Virus record (IMG/VR): IMGVR_UViG_3300022707_000420
Coordinates: 1-34,037 of that record
Direction: 5' to 3' (one strand)
Length of the DNA: 34,037 nt
DNA from: a virus
Both the position numbers and the translations under genes were made by a program. The notes below the pieces were generated by a model. It searched no databases, was not told the origin of the DNA, and saw only the letters and a list, made by a program, of their open reading frames with translations. Each line of letters begins with the position of its first letter. The first letter of the stretch is position 1. Positions 5,968 to 13,130 of the stretch are shown here, one piece after another.

Positions 5968-6535
5968 TGGAAAGCACACCCTTAGATTTAAGCCCCACCA
6001 AGTCTGAATGTATTTCCTTGAAAACTCCATGTGCCGATGCAGTGGTACGCATTGTATTCACTATTGCCTCATGCACATTCCCATCTTTGGCATCCTTGAT
6101 TATATTCTGAACGCCAGCATACACAGCAAGGAGTTTTTTATCAGCTAGTCTCTTTCGGACTATCGTAAGTAATCCACCACCAAGCGCAAGGATTGTAGTG
6201 ATCCAAGGAAACGGTGACGATGAAGCAACACCTTTTAGCCATCCCATGATTCCAGATTCAGCAGCATGTTCATCTTCAGCCTGCTTACGATACTGCGCTG
6301 ATAATAGAGGGGTGTATTCTCTGGCTGGCTTTACTGGTGCACCAAGATTCTTCATGAGACTGACAGCATTGTCAGCAGCATCCTTGCCAGCCTGTTTCAT
6401 CTCAGGTGAATCGCTATTGACATTAACATAATTCCCAATGTGGTGAACTTGTTCCATTAACAAACGATCACCTTCCGTAGCCTGCTGACAACCGATAAAC
6501 AAAACAGAAGCGAGACACAATGCGTATAACTTCAT
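5960..6535 (-). CDS. Lipoprotein with an internal membrane segment, possible lysis protein
   Basis: Start 6535 is chosen over an upstream frame because AAAGGGGGTG lies just before it and a lipoprotein signal follows at once: a basic N-terminus, hydrophobic LYALCLASVLFIGC with the lipidated Cys at residue 16. A second hydrophobic helix, WITTILALGGGLLTIV, lies at about 111-126, followed by RKRL. The C-terminal third is a soluble helical region. A lipobox plus membrane helix next to an XhlA-like gene suggests envelope disruption, for example an outer-membrane spanin partner. The protein is longer than typical outer spanins (191 residues), so a superinfection-exclusion or other envelope role is also possible. 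Confidence 0.6.
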   Translation of the reverse strand: MKLYALCLASVLFIGCQQATEGDRLLMEQVHHIGNYVNVNSDSPEMKQAGKDAADNAVSLMKNLGAPVKPAREYTPLLSAQYRKQAEDEHAAESGIMGWLKGVASSSPFPWITTILALGGGLLTIVRKRLADKKLLAVYAGVQNIIKDAKDGNVHEAIVNTMRTTASAHGVFKEIHSDLVGLKSKGVLSNG

Positions 6536-6545
6536 AACACCCCCT

Positions 6546-8357
6546 TTACGGATGAACTGGTTGATGAATGCCCTCATGAATATCCTTTTGGACATCCAAG
6601 TGTATTCCCATTACGTCAACACACGTTGCAGCATCGGTTATGGTCCCAATTATCGTCCCGGCAGTAACGGTGCTTCCGGTCACTCTGGTAAGCATTGCGC
6701 TTGGATCAATTGTAAGCACATCATCAATTGTCAAATCAAATCCATCGGTACACCATTGACCGTTATTGCCTGTCATGTCCCTGCCAGTATCATTCGTGAC
6801 ATTCGTTGTCTGCGCGATAATTCCACCAGTTTTATCCCATACGAGTTCGCACGAAAGCGTCCCTGCATTCTGCGTGAACGTCTGATCGCTAGGTCCAGCC
6901 ATTTTCAATGTCAGGTTGGCACCACCAAACGCATCAGTGGTACTCATTGAGAAATTGCCCTCAACGGTTAAAGTGAAAGCAGAAGACGGATCGGTGAATA
7001 TTCCATTGGTCCTTGTAAAATCTCCCAGTATGGTTACATCACTTCCAATGGTAAATGTTGCCAATACCTGTGGTTTGTTGACAACGATATTTCCCTCGAA
7101 AACCTGAGATGTTTGGAATAGCGTTGTGTCATCGGCTGAACCTGATCCAACAAATGCAATGGTAATTCCAGTTGTATCAAATGTTCCGTCATCCGTGAAA
7201 TCCATATCCATAGACATAGTGGTTCCACTATAGGTAATTGTGGCCCCGGCATTGTTTGCAAGTCCACAATCAATCATAATCCAATCACTACCGGAATGAG
7301 TAATTGTTCCGTTATTGGTAAAAGTCGCAGCACCTACAGAATTTATAGTCCACGTTCCAGAAGGTATCAGTATTGTCCCGTTGTTGATGAATGCATTTCC
7401 TATGGTTGACGAAGGACCTGCGGCTAAACTTATGGTGGTCCCGGAGGCGATTGTCACGCTTGCACCAGTACCCGTCTTACTAATAATTACTGTTGCCGCC
7501 AACACTCCGGGGTTTGTGATAACGACATCATCATTGGTTCCACCTCCGTCAAACGTGATTGTTATTCCGGAAGTATCGAATGTCCCGTTTTGAAGGAATG
7601 CTCTTTCTACGGACATTGTTGGACCGCTATAATTAATGGTAGCTCCAACCTTATTATCTATTCCGCTGTTATTCATATCCCACCCATCGCCCGAATGGGT
7701 AATGGTGCCATTATTAACCAGAGTCCCGCCAGAAGTGCCAGTGCCAGCGTGCGTCCATGTTCCAGACGATACCAATATCGTACCGTCGTTCGTAAATGCA
7801 CCAAGGATAGTAGTAGAAGGGCTGGCTCCCAAACTGATTGTTGTACCGGAAGCAACGGCAAAGGATGTTGCACCTGTTTTATTCATGTCTACAGTTCCGG
7901 GGACCGTACCGGAAAACGTGACAGTAGTTGAGTCATCACCACCGCCTCCGTCAAATATGATCGTATTGGAGTTATTGAATGTTCCGCCGGAGACATCGAA
8001 GTTTCTTTCGATGTTCATGTCTCCGCTTGAGTTTGTGAACGTGCCTCCGGTCTGGTTGAAGTCTCCATTATTAATATCAATATTGGAATCACCACCTGCG
8101 AAAGTTCCCCCTGCCTGTACGAAATCAGAGGAATTAATTGTTATGGTGCGAGTAGAATTTTGTGTTATCGTGCCAGAGTATGTAGATTCAATATTTATAC
8201 CTTGCCAATCTATATTTTCATCAATAGCGCAATCGGCTGTGCTTGTGGAATTGAAGGTACCTATATCACCAGATCCCGGCTTGGTATCACCAACCCAATT
8301 AAGATCATCGCTGACAATGTTAGTGCCATTTCCGTTATCAAATACAATGACAGCCAT
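6546..8357 (-). CDS. Repeat-rich beta-structured fibre/adhesin protein (603 aa)
   Basis: The protein is dominated by Gly, Thr, Ser, Asn and Ile in short strand-turn units (GTITQNSTRTITINSS, GTFTNSSGDMNIERN), typical of a right-handed beta-helix or autotransporter-like passenger. N-terminal units of about 21 residues (QAGGTF, QTGGTF, VSGGTF) are followed by repeats of about 133 residues starting at residues 123, 257 and 389, the last incomplete. The C-terminus is His-rich, DVQKDIHEGIHQPVHP. It probably forms a host-binding spike or fibre at the late end of the operon. The start follows GGGAGAG and overlaps the previous stop (TAATG). An enzymatic (depolymerase) activity cannot be seen or excluded. 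Confidence 0.68.
   Translation of the reverse strand: MAVIVFDNGNGTNIVSDDLNWVGDTKPGSGDIGTFNSTSTADCAIDENIDWQGINIESTYSGTITQNSTRTITINSSDFVQAGGTFAGGDSNIDINNGDFNQTGGTFTNSSGDMNIERNFDVSGGTFNNSNTIIFDGGGGDDSTTVTFSGTVPGTVDMNKTGATSFAVASGTTISLGASPSTTILGAFTNDGTILVSSGTWTHAGTGTSGGTLVNNGTITHSGDGWDMNNSGIDNKVGATINYSGPTMSVERAFLQNGTFDTSGITITFDGGGTNDDVVITNPGVLAATVIISKTGTGASVTIASGTTISLAAGPSSTIGNAFINNGTILIPSGTWTINSVGAATFTNNGTITHSGSDWIMIDCGLANNAGATITYSGTTMSMDMDFTDDGTFDTTGITIAFVGSGSADDTTLFQTSQVFEGNIVVNKPQVLATFTIGSDVTILGDFTRTNGIFTDPSSAFTLTVEGNFSMSTTDAFGGANLTLKMAGPSDQTFTQNAGTLSCELVWDKTGGIIAQTTNVTNDTGRDMTGNNGQWCTDGFDLTIDDVLTIDPSAMLTRVTGSTVTAGTIIGTITDAATCVDVMGIHLDVQKDIHEGIHQPVHP
7194..7991 (-). repeat. Two tandem repeats of about 400 bases inside the fibre gene
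   Basis: Residues 123-256 (7590-7991) and 257-388 (7194-7589) of the fibre protein align throughout. Both carry GTF, IxFDGGG, ASGTTISL, FxNxGTI, SGTW, NNGTITHSG, GATIxYSG and TMS in the same order. A third copy begins at 7193 with GTFDTTGITIAF and decays after about 40 residues. DNA identity is only partial, so the duplication is old or the copies are diverging. Confidence 0.65.
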
Positions 8358-8686
8358 TATAAATCTCTCCCTGCTTTTATAATATTCACCACATCAACAT
8401 ACTTGTCGACTGTTTCTACCCATGTGTGGAAACACCATTTATTGCCCACATACTTTTTATGGAATGCGTCTGTTCTGTCACCATTAATAGCAATCTCATA
8501 GATGGCGGGATCTCCATTTTTATCAGGACCATGATCAATGCCGCTGTAATACGCATGGACAATTAACTTCCTTTCAACTTTGTCGTTATGGATATATGTG
8601 CCAATAGTCCGGTCGGATTCCTTATTATCGGCCAGAAATTCCTCTTTGGTTGCAATCTGCCCATCCATTTTGTATAGCTTGCTCAT
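8357..8686 (-). CDS. Hypothetical protein between the two fibre genes (109 aa)
   Basis: The start overlaps the upstream fibre stop (ATGA) and its own stop overlaps the next start (TAATG), so it is translated in line with both fibre genes. The protein is soluble and looks compact: KMDGQIATKEEFLADNKE, then strands KVERKLIVHAYYSG and AIYEIAINGD, then a C-terminal helical part. There are no cysteine pairs or membrane segments and no family I recognise. Its position suggests a fibre-associated protein such as a chaperone or linker; this is inference. Confidence 0.6.
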   Translation of the reverse strand: MSKLYKMDGQIATKEEFLADNKESDRTIGTYIHNDKVERKLIVHAYYSGIDHGPDKNGDPAIYEIAINGDRTDAFHKKYVGNKWCFHTWVETVDKYVDVVNIIKAGRDL

Positions 8687-10398
8687 GCGTTCACTGGTAA
8701 ATGAAATGCTGATTGATGTATGTCCTGATGTACGTCACGGATGATCCTTGTGAATGCTGATCCGAAATTCCAGTTTGTATTGTTCTGTGCGGCACCAACT
8801 GAACCAACCGCCGAAACCTCAAGTCCTCCGCTGGCATCACTGTCCTGAACATCCACAAGATCAGCAAGCGTAGATGTGCCATTCAGCACAAGTGACCATT
8901 CAGTACCCGGTGTAGTTGATCTCAAGACAGATGGTGTTGCACTACTGGCTGCATTGCTTGACAAAGTGCCATTCACGGTGAGCGTTGCGGTGTCTGTCAC
9001 ATTATGAGTCTTGTCATCCCCCAACTCAAGATTGCCATAGGTGCTTGTGATGTTATCCATCACAGCGGCCACACCGCTGCTATAAAACTCCACGATTGAT
9101 GCATCATCAACTGATTCAGAGCCGCTTACCGTGACAGTCTCGTCACCTTTGGCTTTCAGCCTTGTTCCTGATGCCTTTGTGAATACATCTGCTACATTTA
9201 AATCCTGACCATTGAGATCAAGGATGCCATTCGTGAATGTCAAATCCTGACCCGTTCCGTCAAGAATTAGATTTTGTAGGAGTTGGAGTTCACCAGATGC
9301 TTTATTAATCGTAATAGTGCCATCCGTGAACCTGCCCAACCCCGTATTTGTTGTGATCGTTTGTGTGACTGTCCCGTTAATCAGAATGGCCGTGGTTCCC
9401 TGCCAGTTACCGGAACCGATATCTATGTTACCTTGCAGTTCAATCGTTCCACCATTCCACGCCCTCGCGTTTGTAACAGTAAGTTTGCCAGTGACAATAA
9501 TAGTCCCGGTTAAAGTACGCGTCCCTGTCTGCAAAATCTTCAGTTCCTTAATGGTATTCTCTGCACCGAAGTCAATCGTGTGGGTATCCGTGATCCCTCT
9601 AAAATCAAGGATGTTTCCAGCAGAATACACAACTGTACCACTGGTATATAACCATCCACCACCGATACGAACCTCATCACTGATGGTCAGAGTGCCACTG
9701 CAAGCAACCTCAATGTTTCCAGAGAATCCAATGATGCCCGTTGAACTTATTGTCTGGTCCGTACCGCCGAACTTGAATATACCAGTCTGACCACCACCGG
9801 ATGTAGATCCACCAGTGCCAACGACATTGCCCCTAATATCCATCGTGCCACTGACAAATCTAGTAAATATATTAATGTTTACATTTCCCTCAACGATGAC
9901 CGTACCCACAACCGTCATTAATCCACCGCCCGATGTGGAGAAGAAGAAATCATTCAGGTTATCATTTTGCAAATCAATGGTTTGGTTGCTTCCATCCGTT
10001 CTAAACTCACCATTGTTGTGTGCGAATGTTCCTCCCAATACCTTGAAGTTCACCCAAGTAATAAGGGTGCCAGATGTGCCCGTGACTGCACCGCCATTCT
10101 GCGTGTATGATCCTGAGAAGGTAGCAGTGTTGGTTCCCATCGTCAGAGTGCCAGCATCAATCACTGCATTGCCAGCCCTTACAATGGCTGTCTTGGTTGC
10201 ATAATCCAGTGTCCCTGCCCATCCTGTTTCTAGCTTCAGGCCAGATACATCACTGTTGACCTCAAGTGTGCAATTCCCTGAGTTGGTATCGAATCGTGCG
10301 ACATCAACGCTTGTCGGCACAGACGCACCACCAGCACCGCCAGATGACGTTGACCAGTATTGGACATCGTTCCAATTAGTTCCTGAGTCGCCTGTCAC
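8683..10398 (-). CDS. Second repeat-rich beta-structured fibre/adhesin protein (571+ aa)
   Basis: It is another Gly/Thr/Ser/Asn-rich beta-helix-type protein, with GSYTQNGGAVTGTSG and GNVVGTGGSTSGGGQ, and a C-terminal block DVQDSDASGG through NNTNWNFG. That block is a closing module I recognise from metagenomic adhesin-like proteins. The N-terminus YWSTSSGGAGGASVPTSVD also fits that group. The C-terminal tail DVHQDIHQSAFHLPVNA resembles that of the other fibre. The only standard start in this frame near the beginning is GTG at 10398, which has no ribosome binding site. Conserved-looking residues SDRFR continue upstream to an ATC at 10414-10416, which does have one. The gene may therefore begin at 10416. 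Confidence 0.68.
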   Translation of the reverse strand: MTGDSGTNWNDVQYWSTSSGGAGGASVPTSVDVARFDTNSGNCTLEVNSDVSGLKLETGWAGTLDYATKTAIVRAGNAVIDAGTLTMGTNTATFSGSYTQNGGAVTGTSGTLITWVNFKVLGGTFAHNNGEFRTDGSNQTIDLQNDNLNDFFFSTSGGGLMTVVGTVIVEGNVNINIFTRFVSGTMDIRGNVVGTGGSTSGGGQTGIFKFGGTDQTISSTGIIGFSGNIEVACSGTLTISDEVRIGGGWLYTSGTVVYSAGNILDFRGITDTHTIDFGAENTIKELKILQTGTRTLTGTIIVTGKLTVTNARAWNGGTIELQGNIDIGSGNWQGTTAILINGTVTQTITTNTGLGRFTDGTITINKASGELQLLQNLILDGTGQDLTFTNGILDLNGQDLNVADVFTKASGTRLKAKGDETVTVSGSESVDDASIVEFYSSGVAAVMDNITSTYGNLELGDDKTHNVTDTATLTVNGTLSSNAASSATPSVLRSTTPGTEWSLVLNGTSTLADLVDVQDSDASGGLEVSAVGSVGAAQNNTNWNFGSAFTRIIRDVHQDIHQSAFHLPVNA

Positions 10399-10438
10399 GC
10401 GAAATCGGTCTGAGATAACTCACCCCTATTTTTAAATA

Positions 10439-10465
10439 TATCCGTCTACTGTTGACAGACGGATA
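10439..10465. promoter_or_regulatory. Inverted repeat overlapping the -35 box (operator or leftward terminator)
   Basis: TATCCGTCT (10439-10447) and AGACGGATA (10457-10465) are perfect nine-base inverted arms around a nine-base loop. The right arm covers the last base of the -35 box and the first part of the spacer of the HNH gene promoter. Read leftward, the hairpin is followed by TATTTAAAAATA, so it could also terminate leftward transcripts just before the fibre gene. A second palindrome, ATACTA-TTA-TAGTAT, occupies 10463-10477 and overlaps the -10 box. Confidence 0.6.
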
Positions 10466-10480
10466 CTATTATAGTATAAT
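10452..10480 (+). promoter_or_regulatory. Consensus sigma-70-type promoter of the HNH gene
   Basis: TTGACA (10452-10457) and TATAAT (10475-10480) are separated by exactly 17 bases, a perfect match to the bacterial housekeeping consensus. The HNH ORF starts 30 bases after the -10 box. It is the best promoter visible in the window and the only one with a full consensus at both boxes. Confidence 0.82.
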
Positions 10481-10509
10481 TTGATAAACTTTTTCATAGG
10501 TGCTAAAGC

Positions 10510-11046
10510 ATGACTAATAGAATCAGATGTACTGCCTGCTGGCTGTTTTTCCCGCCTTCCAGATTCAGCAAAAACAAAAGGACCGCAAATGGATTTGAGT
10601 ATCGTTGCAAGGAATGTATAAGCGAAATGGGAAAGGCTAGATACGAGAAGCGGAAAAAAAACAAAGAGTTCATGGACCGCAAGAGAGCGACGGGGAGAAA
10701 ATATTATTATGCCCATATTGAACGAGAAAGGGAAAACAGTAGAATATACGCAGCTTCCGCGCAAGGGCAGAATATCAGGAAAGCCTACATGAAGAAATGG
10801 ATCAAAAGCAAGCGTGGAAAAATATCGATTAGAAAACGAAAATTTAAATACATCAAAAAAGTTAGAGCCAGAAAAGCTATTGGTGATGCAGTTAGGTCTG
10901 GAAAAGTATTCAAACCTGATTATTGTTTTCAATGTGAAAGCCATAAAAGAATCCAAGCTCACCATTACCTTGGCTATGAAAAAGAACGCCACCTTAATGT
11001 AATATGGCTATGTACTTCTTGCCATGCAAAGTCACATAGAATCTAA
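10510..11046 (+). CDS. HNH endonuclease, probably a mobile (homing-type) gene
   Basis: This 178-residue protein has an N-terminal zinc knuckle (CTAC at 7-10, CKEC at 33-36) and a very basic helical middle. The C-terminal HNH domain has C139-x2-C142, IQAHH (148-152), N163 in HLNVIWLC, and C168-x2-C171. The QAHH...NVIWLCTSCHAKSH pattern matches phage HNH enzymes whose metal-bound domain nicks or cuts DNA. It is the only plus-strand gene among about 25 kb of minus-strand genes and carries its own promoter. That is typical of an inserted homing endonuclease or moron gene. Lys/Arg codons are strongly A-rich compared with its neighbours. Confidence 0.85.
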   Translation: MTNRIRCTACWLFFPPSRFSKNKRTANGFEYRCKECISEMGKARYEKRKKNKEFMDRKRATGRKYYYAHIERERENSRIYAASAQGQNIRKAYMKKWIKSKRGKISIRKRKFKYIKKVRARKAIGDAVRSGKVFKPDYCFQCESHKRIQAHHYLGYEKERHLNVIWLCTSCHAKSHRI

Positions 11047-11060
11047 AGCGATCAGCCATG

Positions 11061-11294
11061 TTATGACCAGTTTATCTCTTTATGAGGTATAGGTTCTTTG
11101 TCTGCCTTTAATCTTTTTAGGAGGGCCACCGAAGGAGTATTGCCAATCAGGTTTGAAAGTTTCGCATCCATCTCCCTTTCCTTATCACACTTCTCGCAAA
11201 AAAATACCAGCTTGCCAGTGGGGCATAGATATATATCCACCATTCTTATGAAATTTATTCCGCAGTTACCACATCTAGCAATTACTTTACCCAT
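11061..11294 (-). CDS. Small zinc-ribbon protein (77 aa)
   Basis: The protein has two cysteine pairs, CGNC near residue 8 and CEKC near residue 33, separated by about 22 residues, which is the spacing of a zinc ribbon. A charged helical C-terminal half follows. The start ATG is preceded by GTGGGGTGAC. It lies one base after the previous gene in the fibre region. It could be a small DNA-binding or assembly protein; no family is recognised. Confidence 0.55.
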   Translation of the reverse strand: MGKVIARCGNCGINFIRMVDIYLCPTGKLVFFCEKCDKEREMDAKLSNLIGNTPSVALLKRLKADKEPIPHKEINWS

Positions 11295-11295
11295 G

Positions 11296-11532
11296 TCACC
11301 CCACTATTCTTTGACCCTCTGCTGGAAGATCAGCCTTAACGATAGTTCCCCTAGCAATCAGGGAATCAGCCAAATCCTTAAGGGTGAACGGCTTTGCTGG
11401 TGGTGGTCTATCTACAACAGAAATATGCTCATATAAATTAACATCACCCCAAGGCCCACCAAATGTTTTCAAATCACCTTCGTAATAATGAACAACGCTT
11501 CCATCACTCTTAAGCCTGATTTCAAATGGCAT
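11296..11532 (-). CDS. Hypothetical protein downstream of the fibre gene (78 aa)
   Basis: This small soluble protein begins MPFEIRLKSDGSVVHYYEG and has a Pro-rich centre (VDRPPPAKPFTLKDLAD) with a C-terminal helix. It starts two bases after the T7-type fibre stop, so it is translated with it. The place suggests a fibre assembly factor or a minor structural protein. No domain is recognised. Confidence 0.55.
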   Translation of the reverse strand: MPFEIRLKSDGSVVHYYEGDLKTFGGPWGDVNLYEHISVVDRPPPAKPFTLKDLADSLIARGTIVKADLPAEGQRIVG

Positions 11533-11534
11533 AA

Positions 11535-13130
11535 TTATAGCTCCGAATCAAATGTGGCTTGTGCCTTGCACTGATCCCCATCAGCCGTGGCATCATCAGC
11601 CGAATTAATCAAACTGACACCAAACTCAGATTCATCCTGAAAGTTTATAAGTCCAGTATGGTCTGTGCCATCGGTAAGATTTCTCCATTTCGCATTTGAC
11701 GATACTGGATTATATCCAACCATTGTGGGATCAACCCTTAATGGGACGGTGAATCTCATATATGTTTGAAGTTGACCAACAGCGTTATTCCCGGCAGCAC
11801 TTATAGCACCAGCTCCAACTCCTTGAGCTGGTGTGACATCAAGTCCAAATGATTTCTGGAAATATCGCAGGCAAATATCAAGACGGGTCTTAAACGGCAA
11901 CACTTCAAACTCAGTTACAACTTTATTCTGCTCAACTTGAATCTCCTTAAGAATCAGTTCATCACCACTCGCGGCATCGGTATCATCAACCCAAATGATC
12001 AGTGCCAGATTGTTTGCGCCAGCCGTATCAAAATCTATATTGGGAATGGTGAATTTCTGGTATGAGGTAGACAGAGCAAAGTCAATAGCGGTATTCTCAA
12101 AGGTCCAGTTTGCAATCAGCGTAGGATTAACTCCTTGTGCACCCCATGCAGAGATCATGTCAGATGTCAGAACATCTGCGGTGCTATCCCATGCCACGAT
12201 TGCTGCCCTGATATTGTTAATGAGTTTGGCAGCGGTCGTCTTTGCCCGGAATGATACAGACAACTTCTTTCCTCTCAGGGCAATGCTGTCATTGGCTTCC
12301 AAGTATTGAACAAATGCAAACTTCTTGTTTATGGTCTGAACAACTGCCTTCATCGCAAATCTTGAGTCACCGTCTATATCCACAATCCTTGATACATCTA
12401 CGATGTCGTTTCCATCAGACAACAGATTCCATCTATCCAGCATGTAGGAATCATCATTGTTATTGAATGATGTGGCTGCTGTGATTATAAGACCACGTTG
12501 CGCTATGGAGAGATCCCCATTGATCATCAGATTCTTGCGTGGGATAAGAAGCGTCTGCCTTGCCTCCAATGCATCCGCATCATCCACCAGTGTCTTTCCA
12601 AAGGCACTGACCGTAGTGCTGGAAGGCGTGAGATCGGTTGTCTCTACAAGGACGATGCCATCAGCCGTTGAGTTAATCTTAAAGATTTGATCAGCGACCA
12701 ATTCAGGAATGGTAATGTCTTTACTGTCGCTTGTGATTTTGAATTTCAATGCACGTTCTATGGCTTCCTCAAGTTCCTGAATCTTCATCGCGGCCCGGTC
12801 ATGTCGCTTCTCTATGTTGTCGGAGGGCAAATCTCCACCCTCAATCAGATCCAATGTCTGTGTCCGCGGTAACTTCCTTCGGATATGCAGTTTTTCATGA
12901 GTAGCCAAGACCGGGGCAGTGATCATGGTCACATTCCCGCCCGTTTCATCACCAACACCGGATACCGTGTAATTAGCACCTTCTTTTTGTAATTCTTCTA
13001 CTTTAGTAGTGGCATTAACAAGATTGACTTCCAAGTCTGCTTTGTCAAAAATCTTGAATGGATACGGGAATACCGTTGCTGATCCATTCGGTACATAAGC
13101 TATGTCAGTTACAGTTGTAGATACAGTCAT
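11535..13130 (-). CDS. Tail fibre with T7 gp17-type N-terminal attachment domain
   Basis: The N-terminus DIAYVPNGSATVFPYPFKIF (residues 9-28) matches the start of the T7 tail fibre family, the part that docks to the short tail. This family usually reads 'Y..dG....F..pF...d..dl.V'. Residues 107-130 form the usual EKRHDRAAMKIQELEEAIER coiled-coil trimer segment. From about residue 200 a second part begins with NLMINGDLSIAQRG. It leads into a beta-sandwich-like carbohydrate-binding region and a C-terminal receptor-binding domain common in phage fibres. The protein probably sets host range. Its start overlaps the upstream stop as TAATG. Confidence 0.85.
   Translation of the reverse strand: MTVSTTVTDIAYVPNGSATVFPYPFKIFDKADLEVNLVNATTKVEELQKEGANYTVSGVGDETGGNVTMITAPVLATHEKLHIRRKLPRTQTLDLIEGGDLPSDNIEKRHDRAAMKIQELEEAIERALKFKITSDSKDITIPELVADQIFKINSTADGIVLVETTDLTPSSTTVSAFGKTLVDDADALEARQTLLIPRKNLMINGDLSIAQRGLIITAATSFNNNDDSYMLDRWNLLSDGNDIVDVSRIVDIDGDSRFAMKAVVQTINKKFAFVQYLEANDSIALRGKKLSVSFRAKTTAAKLINNIRAAIVAWDSTADVLTSDMISAWGAQGVNPTLIANWTFENTAIDFALSTSYQKFTIPNIDFDTAGANNLALIIWVDDTDAASGDELILKEIQVEQNKVVTEFEVLPFKTRLDICLRYFQKSFGLDVTPAQGVGAGAISAAGNNAVGQLQTYMRFTVPLRVDPTMVGYNPVSSNAKWRNLTDGTDHTGLINFQDESEFGVSLINSADDATADGDQCKAQATFDSEL

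Noticed and set aside
7636-8382. Long plus-strand open frame of 248 codons opposite the fibre gene
   Set aside because: It lies wholly antisense to the repeat-rich fibre gene. Its Pro/Val/Ser-rich repetitive product mirrors the Gly/Thr/Asn repeats of the true protein, and it has no start context. Similar shadows at 9317-9790 and 9815-10204 were rejected for the same reason.
10500-13130. Diversity-generating retroelement near the fibre genes, as in BPP-1-like podoviruses
   Set aside because: No reverse transcriptase, no template/variable repeat pair and no C-type-lectin-like fibre end were seen in the window.
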